This document shows positions 41,734 through 50,766 of a stretch of 64,000 nucleotides of DNA, piece by piece. Positions within the stretch are counted from its first letter, which is position 1. The number at the start of each line of letters is the position of its first letter. Location: positions 1-64,000 of the forward strand of contig JAXLWI010000007.1 in assembly GCA_046328575.1 (NCBI GenBank), written 5' to 3'. Origin of the DNA: JAGOBP01 sp046328575. GTDB lineage: Bacteria > Chloroflexota > Anaerolineae > Fen-1058. The notes beneath the pieces are model-generated. The model had not been told where the DNA came from and did no database searches. It saw only the letters and a list, made by a program, of their open reading frames with translations. The translations under genes were made by a program, and so were the position numbers.

Positions 41734-42210
41734 ATGCCGCCCATTACCATCCAAAAACTCAACCTCCAGCACGAACTCATGTGGTCGTATAGTGGCGAAG
41801 TCTTGGAGCGCACGCCCACTTACATTCGGCTCGAAGCCCGTTTCAATCGCCCCACCACCGATTACGGTTACGCGGTCTTCGAGCACAACGATCGCTTTGT
41901 GGAACATTTCTACGCCGATCGTTGGTACAACATCTTTGAAATCCACTCCGTTCAAGACGATCATCTCAAGGGCTGGTACTGCAACATCGTGAAACCCGCG
42001 ATCTTTGGCGCGGATCACATCGCGCAAGTGGATCTGGCCCTCGATCTGTGGATCGATCCCGATGGGTCGTATCGCGTCCTCGACGCAGACGAATTCGACG
42101 CGCTGCCCCTGAATGCCGACATGCGCCAGCAAGCAACGCTGGCGTTGGGCGAGTTGCTCGATCGGCTGCACCATCATCGCGCGCCGTTTGAAGCCACAGG
42201 TCTGTTATAA
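41734..42210 (+). CDS. DUF402 domain protein
   Basis: 158-residue cytosolic protein. It has the DUF402 core: WYNIFEIHSVQDDHLKGWYCNIVKPA, DLALDLWIDPDG and VLDADEFDAL, with the Tyr/Trp and Asp residues that bind metal and phosphate in this family. Some members are nucleoside phosphatases (Ntdp/FomD-like). The window does not say which nucleotide or phosphate it uses. It lies just before the galactokinase-like gene, whose -10 element overlaps its stop codon. Confidence 0.85.
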   Translation: MPPITIQKLNLQHELMWSYSGEVLERTPTYIRLEARFNRPTTDYGYAVFEHNDRFVEHFYADRWYNIFEIHSVQDDHLKGWYCNIVKPAIFGADHIAQVDLALDLWIDPDGSYRVLDADEFDALPLNADMRQQATLALGELLDRLHHHRAPFEATGLL

Positions 42211-42211
42211 T
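42203..42211 (+). promoter_or_regulatory. Extended -10 promoter of the galactokinase-like gene
   Basis: TGTTATAAT overlaps the DUF402 stop codon; the kinase ATG is 36 nt downstream at 42247. Confidence 0.55.
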
Positions 42212-42246
42212 CGCACCGCCTTTATCTTCATCTTTGAAAGTCAAGC

Positions 42247-43458
42247 ATGTCCGTTACCCCTGAACGTCTTATCGACGAATACCACCGCTGTTTTGGAGCC
42301 GCGACCGATCACATTCGACTCGTCCGCTCGCCGTATCGCATCTGCCCGCTGGGCGCGCACGTCGATCACCAGTTGGGACTGGTGACGGGCATGACCATCG
42401 ACGCGCCGATCTGGCTGGCGTACACGCCCAACGCCGCTGGTCGCATCCGTCTGCACAGCCTCGATTTCAGTCCGCCGGTCGAGTTTGACGTGCACGCCAT
42501 TCAAGCCAAGGTCGACTCGAATTGGGGCAATTACGCGCGCGGCGCGGCGTGGGCGCTGAGTCAGTCTGCGCCGTTGCGCCACGGCTTCGATGGGGTGGTC
42601 GCGGGTTCGCTGCCGATCGGCGGGTTGAGTTCGTCGGCCGCCGTCGGCATTGCGTATTTGCTGGCGCTGGAAGACGTGAATGGGCTGTCCGTCAGTCCGC
42701 TGGAAAACGTCGAACTCGATCGGGCCATCGAGAACGGCTACGTGGGCCTGAACAACGGCATCCTCGATCCGTCGATGATCCTGTTGAGCCGCCCGCATCA
42801 TCTCACCGCGCTCGATTGCCAGTCGATCCAGTTTGAGCACATTCCGTCGCCACTGACCGACGACGATTTCGATTTGGTCATCGTGTATTCCGGCGCAGGG
42901 CGGATGCTGGTCAACTCGGGCTACAATCAACGCGTGGCCGAATGTGCCGCGGCTTCGACGCAGTTGTTGCAGCGCGCCGGTTTGCCCATCGACGGCACGC
43001 CGCGCCTGCGGCATGTGCCGGAAGAAGTCTTTCAGGCGCATCAACATGAACTCGAAGCGCCGCTGCGCAAACGCGCCGCGCACTACTTTTCGGAGAACGA
43101 CCGCGTGCGGCGCGGTCATAGCGCCTGGCACAGCGGCGACCTCCGGCACTTTGGGAACCTAATGACACAATCGGGTGACAGTTCGATCAACAACTATGAA
43201 GCCGGTTCGCCGCACTTGATCACGCTGCACGAAATTCTCAACGGTTGTGCGGGCGTGTACGGCGCGCGCTTCGCGGGTGGTGGTTTTGGCGGCTGCTGCC
43301 TCGGCCTGTCCGATCCGGCCAAACGTGATGAGATTATCGAGACGATTGCGCGTGAATATCCCGCGCGCCATCCCGATATTGCCGCCAACTATCGCGTGTT
43401 CTTCCAGAAGCCCGATGGCGCGGCCTGTCACTGGTCGGCGGTGGAGGACATGCGATGA
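42247..43458 (+). CDS. Galactokinase-like GHMP sugar kinase
   Basis: 403 residues. It has the galactokinase N-terminal signature as SPYRICPLGAHVDHQ (GRVNLIGEHTDY in typical GalK, here changed), the GHMP ATP loop LPIGGLSSSAA (about 121-131) and the C-terminal GARFAGGGFGGCCLGL. It phosphorylates an anomeric sugar hydroxyl to a sugar-1-phosphate. The altered signature means the sugar may not be galactose. It overlaps the following nucleotidyltransferase gene by 4 bp (ATGA), so kinase and activating enzyme are coupled, as in salvage of free sugars to nucleotide sugars. Confidence 0.85.
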   Translation: MSVTPERLIDEYHRCFGAATDHIRLVRSPYRICPLGAHVDHQLGLVTGMTIDAPIWLAYTPNAAGRIRLHSLDFSPPVEFDVHAIQAKVDSNWGNYARGAAWALSQSAPLRHGFDGVVAGSLPIGGLSSSAAVGIAYLLALEDVNGLSVSPLENVELDRAIENGYVGLNNGILDPSMILLSRPHHLTALDCQSIQFEHIPSPLTDDDFDLVIVYSGAGRMLVNSGYNQRVAECAAASTQLLQRAGLPIDGTPRLRHVPEEVFQAHQHELEAPLRKRAAHYFSENDRVRRGHSAWHSGDLRHFGNLMTQSGDSSINNYEAGSPHLITLHEILNGCAGVYGARFAGGGFGGCCLGLSDPAKRDEIIETIAREYPARHPDIAANYRVFFQKPDGAACHWSAVEDMR

Positions 43459-44420
43459 GCGGCACTCAACCCACCGTCAAACAAGCCGTCATCCTCGCGG
43501 CTGGTCGCGGCAAACGCTTGCAGCCGCTCACCTTCACGCGCTCCAAAGCGATGATGCCGATCGCGGGCCTGCCCATGATCGAACGCGTCATGGACACGCT
43601 GACGCACAACGGCCTGCAAGAGTTCGTGCTAGTGGTCAGCCCCGACGATGCCGCCATCTACGATCATTTCACGCGGCATTCGCGTTACGCCGAGCGCATC
43701 ACGTGGGCGTATCAGGCCGAGCGGCACGGCATGGCGCACGCGCTGATGCAAGCCGCGCCGCACATTCACGGAAATTTTGTGTTGTCCGCGTGCGACAACC
43801 TCGTGCCCGAAGACCACATTGCCGCGCTGTTGCAACGATTTGATCACGGGACGCGCGGTGTGCTGAGTTTGATGCGCATCCCGCTCGAGCGGTCGGTCTC
43901 GACGGGCATGGTGGCGCTGAACGGCGATCGGATCACGCGCATCGTGGAGAAGCCGCAGCCGCACGAATCGCCGTCGGATATTTCCAGCCTGCCGTTGTAT
44001 GTGTTTTCCGCGCAATTGCTGGATTATCTACCACAGGTCAAACCCTCGGCGCGCGGCGAATATGAACTGCAAGACGCCATGCAAATGCTGATCGATGCGG
44101 GTGGCGAAGTCGCCGGGGTGTTAACGGCCGATCGATTGACGGTGACCAACGCGGCTGATCTGTTGAAGATCAATCTGCACTATCTCACCGCTACGGGCGA
44201 TCGGTTTGTCACCGGCCCGATCGATCCTGCCACCCAACTGATCGATCCGATCCTCATCGAGCCGGAGACACGCATCGGCACGAACTGCATCATCGGCCCG
44301 ACGGTCTACATCGAAAGCGGCGCGACGATCGGACATGGCGCGACGGTGCGCGAATCGATCGTGCTGCGCGGCGCGGTCGTGCCCGACGGTGCGCACATCG
44401 TGCGTCAGGTCGTCGCGTGA
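43455..44420 (+). CDS. Sugar-1-phosphate nucleotidyltransferase
   Basis: 321 residues. The N-terminal nucleotidyltransferase domain begins VILAAGRGKRLQPLTF with the GxGxR-type signature; later it has SACDNLV and IVEKPQP (metal and sugar-phosphate binding). The C-terminal 80 residues form a left-handed beta-helix (IGTNCIIGPTVYIESGATIG). It joins a sugar-1-phosphate to a nucleotide. Its start overlaps the kinase stop by 4 bp, so the kinase product is probably its substrate. The nucleotide (UTP, dTTP or GTP) is not evident. Confidence 0.9.
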   Translation: MSGTQPTVKQAVILAAGRGKRLQPLTFTRSKAMMPIAGLPMIERVMDTLTHNGLQEFVLVVSPDDAAIYDHFTRHSRYAERITWAYQAERHGMAHALMQAAPHIHGNFVLSACDNLVPEDHIAALLQRFDHGTRGVLSLMRIPLERSVSTGMVALNGDRITRIVEKPQPHESPSDISSLPLYVFSAQLLDYLPQVKPSARGEYELQDAMQMLIDAGGEVAGVLTADRLTVTNAADLLKINLHYLTATGDRFVTGPIDPATQLIDPILIEPETRIGTNCIIGPTVYIESGATIGHGATVRESIVLRGAVVPDGAHIVRQVVA

Positions 44421-44426
44421 GTTGAT

Positions 44427-46435
44427 GTGATGTCGAAGCCCCAGCCACGCGCCCTGTTTGTGATGGTCGCGGTGTTACTCGCCGCGGCCTTTTTGCGCTT
44501 AGTGGCGTGGCGTGACGCGCCGCCCGGCCTGCGCTACGATGAGATGACGGTGGTGTACGAAGCCGACGAAATCCGCGCGGGCGCGCGCCCAATTTACATG
44601 GATGGTTCGGCGGAAGAAGCGTTGTTTCATTATTTCTTCGCTGCCACGCAAGATCTGATCGGCGCGCATGAATTTGCGCTGCGCTGGTTATCGGCGGCGT
44701 TCGGCTTAATCGCCGTCGCAGCGACTTATGCGTTGGGGCGTCGCTTATTCAACGTGCGCGTCGGCGTATTAGCGGCGCTGTTAGCCGCCGCGTCATTTTG
44801 GGCGCTGATGTATAGCCGTATTGGTCTGCGCATCATCGCCCTGCCCGCGTTTGTCACACTGGCGATGATGGTCCTGTGGCAAGGCTGGCTGCATGCGCGC
44901 CGCCGCGATTTTGTGATCGCCGGTGTGTTGTTCGGCCTCAGTGCGTACACGTATTCGGCCACGCGTATGCTGCCGCTCGTCTTGGTCGCTTTCCTCGCTT
45001 ATCTGCTGATCTTCAATCGACCTCAACTGCGACTGCACGGCGGACACATCCTATTAACACTGCTCATCGCGCTGGCGATTGCGCGCCGATGGCGATCCAC
45101 ATCGCTACGGTACCCGCTGCCGAACGACGCCTCGGCGAGGTGGAGGGTCCGCTGGATGCATTACAGCGCGGCGAAGTGCGACCGTTGATCGAATCGACAC
45201 TCATCACATCGGCGATGTTCATCGCCAAGGGCGATCCCGAATGGTTATACAACATTCCCGATCGACCTGTCTTCGACCCGATCACGGGCGTGATCTTCTA
45301 TGCGGCAGTTTTGCTCGGCCTGCGTCGCTGGCGGCAAGCACCCTACGCCTTCGTCTTAATCTGGCTGCTCGTCGGTCTGCTGCCGCCGATGTTGACGTGG
45401 CCCGCCGCCAGCAACAGTCACGGCATTTTGGCGCAGACGCCCGCGTTTCTGATCGCGGCGATGGGGCTGGATGGTTTAGTGGCGAAGTTTTCAACCGCGA
45501 AGGACACGAAGTCGCACAACCGAAATCAACGCATAGTCTGGGTGTTGATGGGCTTGGTCGTGGTCATTCACTCCGCCGTGTCGCTTAACGATTATTTCAA
45601 TCGCTGGGCGACTGAGCCGACGGTCCAAACTGAACACGCCGCTTCCATTGCGAAAACCGCCCAATATTTCGGGCAAAACCCCGTCTCAACGCCGCTGGTT
45701 TTCAGCAGCGGCGATGTGATGCACTGGAATCCGTGGATGGTGACGGCCTTCCGCTTGAACGCACCGATCGGTTACGCGAACGCCCGTTGGTTCGACGCCC
45801 GATCGAGTTTTGTGTTCCCGCAGGGCCAAACCGATCTGACGCTGATCAACGTGGCGAATGACGACGCGCCCGCGCCGCTGGATGCGCGCTTGATCGAAGA
45901 TCTGTTTCCAACGGTCGAACCCTCGCCGTTGGCGACCGATTACTTCAGCGCCACGCAGGTTGTGTCGTCGCTCAACACACGCTTGATCACGTTGACGCAA
46001 GCGAGCGTGAGCTGGCCCGATGGTGCGGTCGCGCAGCTGCCGCTCAGTTTCGGCGATCACCTTCAGTTGATCGGTTACGATGTCCGCAAAGCGATCGTGC
46101 AACCGGGCAAGAACATTCGCTTGACGACGTACTGGCGTGTGCAAGATCCGACACTGGAGCCGCTATCGTTTTTCGTGCACGTGCTCGACGATCAGGGCCG
46201 CATCGCCGCGCAGTGGGATGGCTACAATTACTCGCCGCAGTATCTGCAGCGCGGCGACATCATCGTGCAAGTCCACTTCATCCCCATTCAGCCCGATTTC
46301 GCTGCGGGAACCTATCGGTTGGCGTTGGGTCTGTACTCTCCCAAAGTCGATCAACAGCCGCGACTGCCCATCGTACTTGATGGTCGCCCCGTGGCCGATC
46401 GGATTCTGTTACAATCAGTTGTGATCCAGAAGTAA
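44427..46435 (+). pseudogene. GT39-like membrane glycosyltransferase split by a frameshift
   Basis: Reads as two overlapping frames. From 44427: transmembrane glycosyltransferase with the acidic motif LRYDEMTVVYEAD (about 32-44) and several helices, ending in nonsense at 45188. The other frame continues the protein from about 45085 (PMAIHIATVPAAERR...) through more helices to an external domain ending at 46435. A one-base deletion near 45075-45090 would explain it. Together about 669 residues, a normal length for polyprenyl-phosphate-sugar transferases. Cause (real mutation or assembly error) unknown. The gene sits just behind the sugar-activating pair. Confidence 0.82.
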
Positions 46436-46456
46436 CCTTACCCAACAAGGAGCCAA

Positions 46457-46939
46457 ATGGCTGAACCGCTGGAAGTTACGGTTGGTAAACTCTTGATCGA
46501 TAAGAAACTGACGCTCTCGTTGGCCGAAAGTTGCACCGGCGGCCTAATCGGTCATCGCATTACGGATGTCGCTGGCAGTTCCGATTATTTCATGGGCGGC
46601 GTGGTTGCCTACTCGTACGATGCCAAAGAGAAGTTCCTGAACGTGCGGCACGACACACTGTACGATCACGGCGCGGTGAGCACCGAAACCGCCGTCGAGA
46701 TGGCGCGCGGCGCACGCCGCGCCTTTGGCACTGACATCGGCATCAGCGTGACGGGCATCGCCGGGCCGGGCGGCGGCATGCCGGGCAAACCCGTTGGCCT
46801 GGTCTACATCTGCCTGTCCACGCGCCAATTTGAGCGCACTGAGAAATACGTGTGGCAGAAAGATCGTGTGGGCAACAAGTGGGATTCGTCGGAAGCGGCC
46901 TTAACGATGCTGAAAGAGTATCTGGATAGCCTGAACTGA
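46457..46939 (+). CDS. CinA C-terminal domain protein (nicotinamide-nucleotide amidohydrolase)
   Basis: 160-residue stand-alone CinA-C domain. It begins with LSLAESCTGGLIGHRITDV and contains GGVVAYSYDAKEKFL and ISVTGIAGPGGG, the PncC signature blocks. PncC deamidates NMN to nicotinate mononucleotide in the NAD cycle. ATG 46457 has AAGGAG upstream. Its last base is shared with the start of the phosphoribosyltransferase gene (TGATG), so the two are coupled. Confidence 0.92.
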   Translation: MAEPLEVTVGKLLIDKKLTLSLAESCTGGLIGHRITDVAGSSDYFMGGVVAYSYDAKEKFLNVRHDTLYDHGAVSTETAVEMARGARRAFGTDIGISVTGIAGPGGGMPGKPVGLVYICLSTRQFERTEKYVWQKDRVGNKWDSSEAALTMLKEYLDSLN

Positions 46940-47493
46940 TGCACAGTTACGATTACGCTCATCGTACCGGCATTGACGAGATCAGCTGGGAGCGTTTTGC
47001 TGAGCTAGCCGCTCGGTTAGTCGAAGGCCTGGCCGCGTTCGATGTCGAAGTGATCGTCGGCATTGCGCGCGCCGGATTGTTTCCGGCGACAGCGGTGGCG
47101 TGTATGCTCCGCCGCGAACTGTTCCCGGTGCGTGTCACGCGCCGCTTGAACGATGAAGTAATCCACTCGCATCCCATCTGGAAAGTGGATGTGTCGCCCG
47201 AAGTCAACGGCAAGGTGGTGGCCGTGATCGATGAGATGGCGGACACCGGTGAGACGCTGGCCCTCGTTGCGCAGCGCGCGATCGAACGTGGCGTACAACG
47301 CGTCATCACCGCCAGCCTCGTCGCGCACAGTTGGGCCGCGCCGCGACCAGACGTTGTGGCGCTAACTACTGATGCGCTGGTGATCTTTCCGTGGGATAAA
47401 TCCGTATATCAGGATGATCACTGGCAGGCTCATCCTGAGTTAGTTGAAGCGCTTAAACTGCAGCGCTCTCCCTCTGAGCAGCCTGCCGACTAG
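46939..47493 (+). CDS. Type-I phosphoribosyltransferase
   Basis: 184 residues. The PRPP-binding loop is VVAVIDEMADTGETLAL (about 94-110). VEVIVGIARAGLFPA is the PPi-loop region. Resembles xanthine/guanine-type phosphoribosyltransferases that salvage purine bases. Substrate not evident from sequence. Translationally coupled to the CinA-C gene; both belong to nucleotide salvage. Confidence 0.88.
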   Translation: MHSYDYAHRTGIDEISWERFAELAARLVEGLAAFDVEVIVGIARAGLFPATAVACMLRRELFPVRVTRRLNDEVIHSHPIWKVDVSPEVNGKVVAVIDEMADTGETLALVAQRAIERGVQRVITASLVAHSWAAPRPDVVALTTDALVIFPWDKSVYQDDHWQAHPELVEALKLQRSPSEQPAD

Positions 47494-47572
47494 CAAGCTA
47501 AACCGTTACTTTTGACAACACGCCGCGACTTATACCTCAGACGAGCGACCGTGACGCCACAGGCGGCGAAGA

Positions 47573-49114
47573 ATGCGTATGGATGTGCCCCCAGCCCCAA
47601 CACCATTAACTTCGTCGTCCGTGGGTAACGGTCGTTCGCTGTTTCGGATCGATGGACGCGCTCTGTTGACGGGCGCGTTGTTGTTTGCCGTCTTCAGCCT
47701 GCTGTTGGGCTTCGTCCAATTCGGCACGCCGTCACTCGCTGACAACGACGGCTTCTATCATATGCGCATGGCTGCGCTGATCCGCCAGTACGGTTTGCGT
47801 GTGCCGTTTACGTGGCTGCCCATGAGCATCCTCAGCCCAAGCGCGTTTTACGATCATCACCTCCTGTTCCATGTGTATCTCTCGCTGTTTGCAGGCGGTT
47901 CCGATCAAGCCCTGTTGATGGCGGCCAAATTCGCCAGCATCTTCATGCCAGCCGCCGCCTTTGTGGCGATCTGGTGGCTGCTGCGCGGGCAAAAGATCCG
48001 CTGGGCGGCCATCTGGGCGCTGGGCCTGTTTGCCGTATCACAAGCGTTCCTGTATCGAATGAGCATGCCGCGCGCGCAATCGGCGTCACTGTTGATGCTG
48101 GCCCTGGGGCTGCACTGTCTGCTGCAGCGCCGCTTCGTGTGGCTTATTCCGTTGGGTTTCCTGTACGTCTGGTTCTACAACGCCTTTCCATTATTGTTGG
48201 TCATGGGCGGCGTGTATGCCGTGGCCGCCTTTCTGGCCGAGCGCAAACTCGAGTGGCAAGCGCTGGCCTTTCCAGCGATCGGTATCGCGCTGGGACTGAT
48301 CATTAATCCGTACTTTCCGCAAGATATCACCTTCATCATCAATCACCTGCTGCCCAAGATTGGCGATTCGGCCGTGTCGGTCGGCAACGAGTGGTATCCG
48401 TACGACACCTGGGTGCTAATCGAAAATTCCGGCTTCGCGCTCGGCGCGTTCGTCCTCGGCGCGCTGGGGTTGGGCTGGCGGGGTCAGAAGATCGATCGGG
48501 CGACGTTGACGACTTTCGCACTGGCCGTCATGTTTGGTCTGATGCTCTTCAAAGCGCGGCGCTTCGTCGAATATTTCCCGGCCTTTGCGCTGATTTTTGC
48601 GTCGATCTCGATCGCCCCGGTGCTCGATCGGATGGCCGCTACCGATCGGTTGCGCCGCTTCGTCCTGATCGGTTTGGTAGCGGTGCTCATCGCCCCGATG
48701 ACGATCACACTCTCGCAGGCCCGCTCCGCGATGGCCGCTCAGACCAAACCCGCCGAGACTTACGCTGCGGCGTCCTACTGGCTGACGAAATATGCCCCGC
48801 CCGGTGCGATGATTTTTCAGACCGACTGGGATGACTTTCCGCGGCTGTTTTTCTACAACACGGCCAGTACCTACACCATCGGGTTGGACCCGACCTATAT
48901 GGAATTGTATGACGCGGATTTGTACGATACGTGGGTCAAGATTACGCAAGGCAAGCTCGATCCGCCCAGCGCCACTATCCGATCGCTCTTTCACGGCGAT
49001 TATGTGCTGACTGATTTGCAGCACACGGCATTTATTAACCTGGCCAAGAAAGACCCCGGCTTGCAAGAAGTGTTCCGTGATAAGTACGCCATTATCTATG
49101 CCGTAAAACCCTGA
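47573..49114 (+). CDS. Polytopic GT-C-like membrane protein
   Basis: 513 residues with about eleven to twelve transmembrane helices. The first external loop has DNDGFYHMRMAALI and later YDHHLLFHVYL, similar to the acidic/His loop of STT3 and PMT-type glycosyltransferases that use lipid-linked sugars. A soluble C-terminal part (from about residue 395) holds FQTDWDDFPRLFF. The STT3 WWDYG motif is absent. It may add sugars to envelope proteins or lipids; the donor and acceptor are unknown. A terminator follows. Confidence 0.7.
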   Translation: MRMDVPPAPTPLTSSSVGNGRSLFRIDGRALLTGALLFAVFSLLLGFVQFGTPSLADNDGFYHMRMAALIRQYGLRVPFTWLPMSILSPSAFYDHHLLFHVYLSLFAGGSDQALLMAAKFASIFMPAAAFVAIWWLLRGQKIRWAAIWALGLFAVSQAFLYRMSMPRAQSASLLMLALGLHCLLQRRFVWLIPLGFLYVWFYNAFPLLLVMGGVYAVAAFLAERKLEWQALAFPAIGIALGLIINPYFPQDITFIINHLLPKIGDSAVSVGNEWYPYDTWVLIENSGFALGAFVLGALGLGWRGQKIDRATLTTFALAVMFGLMLFKARRFVEYFPAFALIFASISIAPVLDRMAATDRLRRFVLIGLVAVLIAPMTITLSQARSAMAAQTKPAETYAAASYWLTKYAPPGAMIFQTDWDDFPRLFFYNTASTYTIGLDPTYMELYDADLYDTWVKITQGKLDPPSATIRSLFHGDYVLTDLQHTAFINLAKKDPGLQEVFRDKYAIIYAVKP

Positions 49115-49131
49115 TTGACACACACCATCCT

Positions 49132-49172
49132 CCGGCCTCGAGTGAATTGTCCGCTCGAGGCTGGTTTTGTTT
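49132..49172 (+). terminator. Intrinsic terminator after the GT-C-like gene
   Basis: CCGGCCTCGAG and CTCGAGGCTGG (49132-49142 and 49154-49164), an 11-nt loop, then TTTTGTTT. Confidence 0.88.
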
Positions 49173-49310
49173 ATGGATTGTCAGTCGTGAAACACGATTC
49201 TACCCTTTTTCCGACCTTGGTCTGATTGCGTCTCCCGTTACTTTTCCGATAAACTCTCGACTTTTTGTGTGTAAGCCCAATCCTTATAGGTCTAAAACCG
49301 GAGACAAATC

Positions 49311-50024
49311 ATGCGACAATTGACAGGTTCGAAACGCGTTATCGCTATCACCTCGGCGGCGTTCTTAGTGGCTGCCATGAGCGGCACAGCCTTGGCGATG
49401 ATGGATCCTGGGCTGGCGTCGGTGCGCTCCCAAGTATCCGAGCAGAAAGTGGAACAGCGCAACACTACGTTCACTTCGCCGAGCGTTACGCCGGAGCCGT
49501 CGGCTACGCCGAAGCCTAATCACGAAGTTGAGTTTCGCGGCACAGTGGAAGCCATTACGGCCACCGGCTGGACCGTCGGCGGGCGGACTGTGCTAGTCAC
49601 GTCTCAAACCGAAGTGGACAGCGGCATCGACATCGGCAGCGAGGTCAAAGTTGAGGGCACCGCTCAGCCCGATGGTTCGGTCGAGGCCCGTCAGATCAAA
49701 CTCGTGGCTATCAATAGCAATGACAACGGTAATGGCAACGGCAACGAGAATGAAAACGAGAATGAGAATCACAACGGAAATGTGAACTCGAACGAAAACG
49801 AGAATGAGAACGAGAATCATAATGGCAATGTGAACGCCAACGACAATCACAACGAAAACGACGGCGAACACGAAGACAACACCGGCAACGTAAATGCCAA
49901 CGACAATGGCAACGATCATGGCGGCAATGGCAATCACAATGAAAATGGCGACGATCACGGCGGCAGCGGTGGCGGTAACCACAACGAGAACGGCGACGAT
50001 CACGGTGGCGGCAGCGATGACTAA
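49311..50024 (+). CDS. Secreted DUF5666 protein with an Asn/Glu/His/Gly-rich tail
   Basis: 237 residues. N-terminal signal/anchor segment, then a DUF5666 beta-domain (about 63-130: VEFRGTVEAITATGWTVGG ... VKVEGTAQPDGSVEARQIKL). From about residue 138 the sequence is low-complexity, made of NEN, NHN, NGN and DHGG units and no hydrophobics. The tail looks disordered and rich in possible metal-binding His and acidic residues. CCGGAG site 6 nt before ATG 49311. It is a paralogue of the 50763-51983 product, with the ECF sigma gene between. Confidence 0.82.
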   Translation: MRQLTGSKRVIAITSAAFLVAAMSGTALAMMDPGLASVRSQVSEQKVEQRNTTFTSPSVTPEPSATPKPNHEVEFRGTVEAITATGWTVGGRTVLVTSQTEVDSGIDIGSEVKVEGTAQPDGSVEARQIKLVAINSNDNGNGNGNENENENENHNGNVNSNENENENENHNGNVNANDNHNENDGEHEDNTGNVNANDNGNDHGGNGNHNENGDDHGGSGGGNHNENGDDHGGGSDD

Positions 50025-50055
50025 CCAGGCCGACTGATGAGGATGGTGTGCGCTT

Positions 50056-50097
50056 GACTGGCAATCTCCAATCGCGCCAGATCAGAGATTGCCAGTC
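50056..50097. repeat. 13-bp perfect inverted repeat after the DUF5666 gene
   Basis: GACTGGCAATCTC (50056-50068) and GAGATTGCCAGTC (50085-50097) with a 16-nt loop. No T-run follows on the plus strand, so it may be a stability element or a distant relative of the REP-like family (shares GGCAATC). Confidence 0.6.
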
Positions 50098-50141
50098 GGC
50101 ACGTCATTCTACCAGTGCAGTCTCAGACACACACGGGAGGG

Positions 50142-50150
50142 TGCTATAAT
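50142..50150 (+). promoter_or_regulatory. Extended -10 promoter of the ECF sigma gene
   Basis: TGCTATAAT with no clear -35. Predicted start about 60 nt before the GTG start codon. Confidence 0.65.
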
Positions 50151-50217
50151 CGAGGGCACGCTGCGGTCTGAAAAAACTTACACTTGGACCGGAGGCGTGA
50201 TACGGGGGACCTCCATA

Positions 50218-50766
50218 GTGCAGGAAGAACTGGCCTTATTGGCACGCGCGCGACAACTTGATTCCGCCGCGCTGGCCGAAATTCACGACAAATACTACGC
50301 GCCATTGTTCCGGTACATCGCCTTTCGGGTGGGTGACCGGGATCTGGCCGAAGATTTAACCAGCGAAGTGTTTGCGCGTCTGCTCAGCGCCCTGCGCGAC
50401 AAGCATGCGCCACAGAACACCCTCCGCGGTTGGTTGTATGGGGTAGCAGCGCGCGTCGTCAGCGATCACCATCGCCGACATTATCGCGCTCCGGAAGTTG
50501 AACTGGACGAAGGGTACGCCAGTCAGGCGGCTGGCCCGGCTGACATCATCGAGAACCTGTTGACGCATGAAGAATTGAAACGCGCGATGTTGGAATTGAC
50601 TGAAGAACAGCAGAACGTCTTAAGTTTGCGTTTTGGCTATGATATGCCGATTCAAGAAGTCGCCCGTGCGCTGGGCAAATCAGAAGGCGCAATCAAGCAG
50701 TTGCAGGCCCGAGCCATCGCCGCTCTCGCGCGCAAGTTAACGCCGTCCAATCAGGTGGATGCATGA
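50218..50766 (+). CDS. ECF-type RNA polymerase sigma factor
   Basis: 182 residues from GTG 50218, with GGGGGA about 8 nt upstream; the frame opens earlier at 50089 without a good start. Region 2 has HDKYYAPLFRYIAFRVGD and AEDLTSEVFARLL. Region 4 has LTEEQQNVLSLRFGYDMPIQEVA and SEGAIKQLQARAIAALA. It would direct transcription of an envelope regulon, probably including the next gene. Its stop overlaps the next start by 4 bp (ATGA). Confidence 0.92.
   Translation: MQEELALLARARQLDSAALAEIHDKYYAPLFRYIAFRVGDRDLAEDLTSEVFARLLSALRDKHAPQNTLRGWLYGVAARVVSDHHRRHYRAPEVELDEGYASQAAGPADIIENLLTHEELKRAMLELTEEQQNVLSLRFGYDMPIQEVARALGKSEGAIKQLQARAIAALARKLTPSNQVDA

Noticed and set aside
49593..50003. Minus-strand ORF rich in Ile/Val opposite the DUF5666 tail
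   Set aside because: It is the reverse complement of an Asn/Glu-codon repeat; no start region or conserved domain.
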